A stretch of DNA of 6,833 nucleotides from Chitinophagia bacterium (lineage in GTDB: Bacteria; Bacteroidota; Bacteroidia; Chitinophagales; Chitinophagaceae), in NCBI GenBank assembly GCA_010027295.1, contig RGVM01000141.1, positions 1 to 6,833 on the forward strand. The letters run 5' to 3'. A program made the position numbers and the translations under genes. This document shows, one piece after another, positions 4,510 to 6,833 of the stretch. The stretch's first letter is position 1; each line of letters starts with the position of its first letter. The notes beneath the pieces are model-generated. The model saw only the letters and a list, made by a program, of their open reading frames with translations, had not been told where the DNA came from and did no database searches.

Positions 4510-6699
4510 TTGCAGACGGAGATACTCCTCATAACGCCCCCCTTCACCCAGCTGAACACGCCCTATCCGGCGACGGCCTACCTCAAGGGCTTCCTGAATA
4601 CACGCGGCATCTCCGCCGACCAGCTCGACCTAGGCATAGAGACCATGCTGCGCATGTTCTTCCGGGAGGGGCTGACGAGGATCTTCGAAGAGGCCGGGCG
4701 GATGACGGAACGGATGGACGACGCGACGCTCCGCATACACGCCAACAGGCGGCTCTACCTCTCCCATATCGACGAGGCCGTGCGCTTCCTGCAGGGCCGC
4801 AACCCCACCCTCGCCCACCGCATTGCCGCGCGGAACCTGCTGCCCGAGGCGGGACGCTTCGGACAGCTGGCCGACCTCGAATGGGCCTTCGGCTCCATGG
4901 GCGTGCAGGACCGTGCCCGGCATATCGCCACCCTCTTCCTGGAGGACCTCTCCGACTTCATCCGCGCGACCGTCGACCCCTGGTTCGGCTTCACCCGCTA
5001 CGCGGAACGCATCGCCCGGTCGGCCTCCAGCTTCGATGCGTTGCACAAGGCCCTCGAGGGACCGGAGAGCCTCACCGACGGGTTCATGCTCGAGGTCTTA
5101 CGGGAACGGTTAACCGAAGAAACCCCGGGCATGGTCGCCCTTTCCGTCCCCTTCCCCGGAAACCTCTACGCCGCCCTCCGCTGCGGACGATGGCTGCGCA
5201 GGAACCATCCCGCCATCCGCATCGCGCTCGGCGGCGGCTATGCCAACACGGAACTGCGCTCCGTCAGCGACCCGCGCGTGTTCGACCATGTCGATTACAT
5301 CACCCTCGACGACGGGGAGGCGCCGTTGGAGCAACTCCTGAAGCACCTCCGGGGCGACTGCGGCCAGGCGGATCTGAAGCGCACCTTCCGGCGCGTCGAC
5401 GGAGCAGTCGTGTACACGGAAGGCAGGCATATCCCCGACATCCGGCAGGCCGACACGGGTACGCCCGACTACACCGGGCTCCCGCTGGAGCGCTACATCT
5501 CCGCCATCGAAGTGCTCAACCCCATGCACCGCCTCTGGAGCGACGGACGCTGGAACAAGCTCACCATGGCGCATGGCTGCTACTGGGGCAAGTGCACTTT
5601 CTGCGATGTGTCGCTCGACTATATCGCGCGCTTTGAGCCGCTGACCGCATCGCTGCTGTGCGACCGCATGCAGGAGCTGGCGGAGCGCACCGGCGTCAAC
5701 GGCTTCCACTTCGTCGACGAGGCCGCCCCGCCCTCGCTGATGAAGGCGCTCTCGCTCGAGATCCTGCGCCGGGGGATGGTCGTCAGCTGGTGGACCAATA
5801 TCCGTTTCGAGAAGGGCTTCACGCGCGACCTCTGCCTGCTGTTGGCGCGCGCGGGCTGCATCGGCGTCTCGGGCGGCCTGGAAGTGGCCTCCGACCGGCT
5901 GCTGGCGATGATCCGGAAAGGCATCACCGTGGAGCAGGTGGCCCGTGTGAACCGGCATTTCACAGAGGCCGGCATCATGGTCCACGCCTACCTCATGTAC
6001 GGCTTCCCCACGCAGACCGACCAGGAGACCATCGACTCCATGGAGATGGTCCGGCAGATGTTCGAATGCGGCGTCCTGCAGTCGGCCTTCTGGCATCTCT
6101 TCACGATGACGGCCCACAGTCCCGTGGGACTGGACCCCGAGGCCTTCCAGGTGCAGCGACGGCCGGTGGATGGTGGCGGCTTCGCCGTCAACGACCTCGA
6201 GCACGACGACCCCACGGGCGCCGAGCATTCGCGATACGCCTACGGGCTGGCCAAGTCGCTCCTGAACTGGATGCACGGGCATGGCATCGACCAGTCGCTG
6301 CACCGGTGGTTCGACTTCGCCATCCCGCGCACCACCGTACCGAAGGACTTCATCCGCCGGGCCCTCGAGGAGGAGTCATACGTACCTTCCGGCCCGGGCA
6401 CACGATGGGTGTGGCTTGGCACGTCGCCGGGTATCCGCATCCAGGACAAGTCGAAAAAGGGCGTCCACTGGCAACAGGCCGAGCTGCGCTTCGAGACGCC
6501 TCGCGACAGCGTCATCATCCGCACGGAGCCGGACAAGGGCCGATGGCTGGCCGACTGGCTGGGGCACAATGGCGGCACACCCTTCCGACAATCGGAGGCC
6601 GAGGCCGACTTCCGCGCCGCGGGGCTGGAGGATTTCGAAGGGTTCTGGGACAACCGGCCCGTCAATACGCTGTACAGGGCGGGGTTGCTGAGGATGTGA
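4510..6699 (+). CDS. B12-binding-type radical SAM protein, substrate unknown
   Basis: From TTG 4510 this is a 729-residue protein. Residues 5-44 (EILLITPPF, then TPYPATAYLKGFLNTRG and LDLG) and 208-300 (MVALSVPFPGN, ALGGGYAN at 239-246, YITLDDGE) resemble the Rossmann-like B12-binding domain of radical SAM enzymes. The cobalamin-ligating DxHxxG motif is absent, and about 160 mostly helical residues (45-205) are inserted. The radical SAM core follows: HGCYWGKCTFC with cluster cysteines 357, 362 and 365, FVDEAAPP, WWTNIRF, GGLE (455-458) and HAYLMYGFPTQT. A C-terminal region (about 560-729) contains WVWLGTSPG and ends in RPVNTLYRAGLLRM. The spacing is CX4CX2C, not the usual CX3CX2C. The enzyme should bind a 4Fe-4S cluster and SAM; the substrate is unknown. 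The frame is open from GTG 4381, but the 43 residues before 4510 look non-coding, while TTG 4510 places the family-like EILLITPPF at once. A functional link with the Moco genes is not shown. Confidence 0.88.
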   Translation: MQTEILLITPPFTQLNTPYPATAYLKGFLNTRGISADQLDLGIETMLRMFFREGLTRIFEEAGRMTERMDDATLRIHANRRLYLSHIDEAVRFLQGRNPTLAHRIAARNLLPEAGRFGQLADLEWAFGSMGVQDRARHIATLFLEDLSDFIRATVDPWFGFTRYAERIARSASSFDALHKALEGPESLTDGFMLEVLRERLTEETPGMVALSVPFPGNLYAALRCGRWLRRNHPAIRIALGGGYANTELRSVSDPRVFDHVDYITLDDGEAPLEQLLKHLRGDCGQADLKRTFRRVDGAVVYTEGRHIPDIRQADTGTPDYTGLPLERYISAIEVLNPMHRLWSDGRWNKLTMAHGCYWGKCTFCDVSLDYIARFEPLTASLLCDRMQELAERTGVNGFHFVDEAAPPSLMKALSLEILRRGMVVSWWTNIRFEKGFTRDLCLLLARAGCIGVSGGLEVASDRLLAMIRKGITVEQVARVNRHFTEAGIMVHAYLMYGFPTQTDQETIDSMEMVRQMFECGVLQSAFWHLFTMTAHSPVGLDPEAFQVQRRPVDGGGFAVNDLEHDDPTGAEHSRYAYGLAKSLLNWMHGHGIDQSLHRWFDFAIPRTTVPKDFIRRALEEESYVPSGPGTRWVWLGTSPGIRIQDKSKKGVHWQQAELRFETPRDSVIIRTEPDKGRWLADWLGHNGGTPFRQSEAEADFRAAGLEDFEGFWDNRPVNTLYRAGLLRM

Positions 6700-6760
6700 T
6701 CTTCGGGGAGGGCTTGCAGGTGTAGAGCTAATACTCGCGGGTTTTCAAATAGTCAGTTCG

Positions 6761-6787
6761 AAGGGGTTGCCAAAAAGGCCACCTTTG
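6761..6787 (+). repeat. imperfect hairpin downstream of the radical SAM gene
   Basis: GGTTGCC (6765-6771) can pair with GGCCACC (6777-6783) with one mismatch across an A-rich loop, and flanking AAG/TTT bases can extend the stem. It lies about 65 bases after the radical SAM stop and just before a stronger hairpin. No T-run follows on the plus strand. Possibly part of a 3' transcript end, but unproven. Confidence 0.25.
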
Positions 6788-6796
6788 AGCTCGCAG

Positions 6797-6822
6797 GCGT
6801 GGCACCCGAGACGGTGCCACGC
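6797..6822. repeat. perfect 10-bp inverted repeat (stable hairpin)
   Basis: GCGTGGCACC (6797-6806) and GGTGCCACGC (6813-6822) are exact reverse complements around the 6-base loop CGAGAC. It sits 98 bases after the radical SAM stop and close to the right edge. No T-tract follows on the plus strand (GGAACCGATGA); on the minus strand a T-run occurs only about 25 bases beyond the stem. It could be a transcript-end stabiliser or rho-independent-like terminator, or a structured leader for a gene beginning at or beyond the edge (an ATG lies at 6830). Confidence 0.55.
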
Positions 6823-6833
6823 GGAACCGATGA

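Larger units (their letters stand above)
6700..6833. other. non-coding right end
   Basis: No coding region is supported in these 134 bp. Apart from the two hairpins there is an A/T-richer patch (6728-6760). A weak promoter-like pair is also visible: TTCG at 6757-6760 and CACCTTTG at 6780-6787, each one base from the Bacteroidota -33 and -7 consensus, with a 19-base spacer. An ATG at 6830-6832 could open a following gene, but too little sequence remains to say. Confidence 0.4.

Noticed and set aside
5110..6303. Minus-strand open frame of about 400 codons opposite the radical SAM gene
   Set aside because: The translation has no domain pattern, and the plus-strand frame contains clear radical SAM motifs.
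6713..6770. tRNA-like string (GGTGTAGAGC, then GTTCGAA)
   Set aside because: The T-arm and anticodon stem do not pair, no matching acceptor arm exists, and the 5' part would run into the radical SAM coding end.
6797..6827. Resemblance of the hairpin to a T-box GGTGGNACCGCGG motif or a tracrRNA terminal hairpin
   Set aside because: The T-box core needs two missing bases and T-boxes are not expected in this phylum. No Cas genes or CRISPR repeats are present, so the likeness is only a common GGCACC/GGTGCC stem.

Overview
The window is GC-rich (roughly 60-65 % by eye) and all recognisable genes lie on the plus strand. I read it as a high-GC Bacteroidota, probably Bacteroidales. The reasons are the gene families and their order as I remember them from that group: MoeB-rhodanese, MoaE with an IxxWG(R/K)ELF tail, a MoaC-MogA fusion and an IscS-like desulfurase. 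Shine-Dalgarno sequences are weak or absent before starts, and there is one exact TAnnTTTG (-7) box. The genus cannot be fixed from the sequence.

Bases 1-3476 are a tight molybdenum cofactor (Moco) cluster. It holds the C-terminal half of a MoeB/ThiF-type protein with a fused rhodanese domain (ends 933), moaE (935-1378), a moaC-mogA fusion (1399-2310) and an IscS/NifS-type cysteine desulfurase (2319-3476). Gaps are 1, 20 and 8 bp, so co-transcription is likely. Together they describe the sulfur and cyclisation steps of the pathway. MoaC makes cPMP. The desulfurase supplies persulfide sulfur, probably through the rhodanese, to MoaD (not in the window). MoaE then inserts it to give molybdopterin, and the MogA domain adenylylates molybdopterin for metal insertion. 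MoaA, MoaD and MoeA are not in the window.

The left end is abnormal. The open frame running into moeB starts with about 39 codons of an M20-family amidohydrolase. About 160 bp of unrecognised, less GC-rich DNA follows, and the frame then enters MoeB in mid-protein at about base 277. The MoeB nucleotide-binding half is missing. This is either a real deletion/fusion or an assembly chimera, and it is the most unusual thing in the window.

Bases 3514-4323 encode a secreted protein with a TraB/TIKI/ChaN-like pattern. Bases 4324-4509 are non-coding with a possible promoter. Bases 4510-6699 encode a large radical SAM protein with a degenerate B12-binding-type N-terminal domain and a CX4CX2C cluster motif; its most credible start is a TTG. 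Bases 6700-6833 contain no gene I can support but carry a perfect 10-bp-stem hairpin. I did not find CRISPR arrays, insertion sequences, rRNA or tRNA genes. I do not see convincing evidence of a wholly new system; the last two genes are the least characterised.
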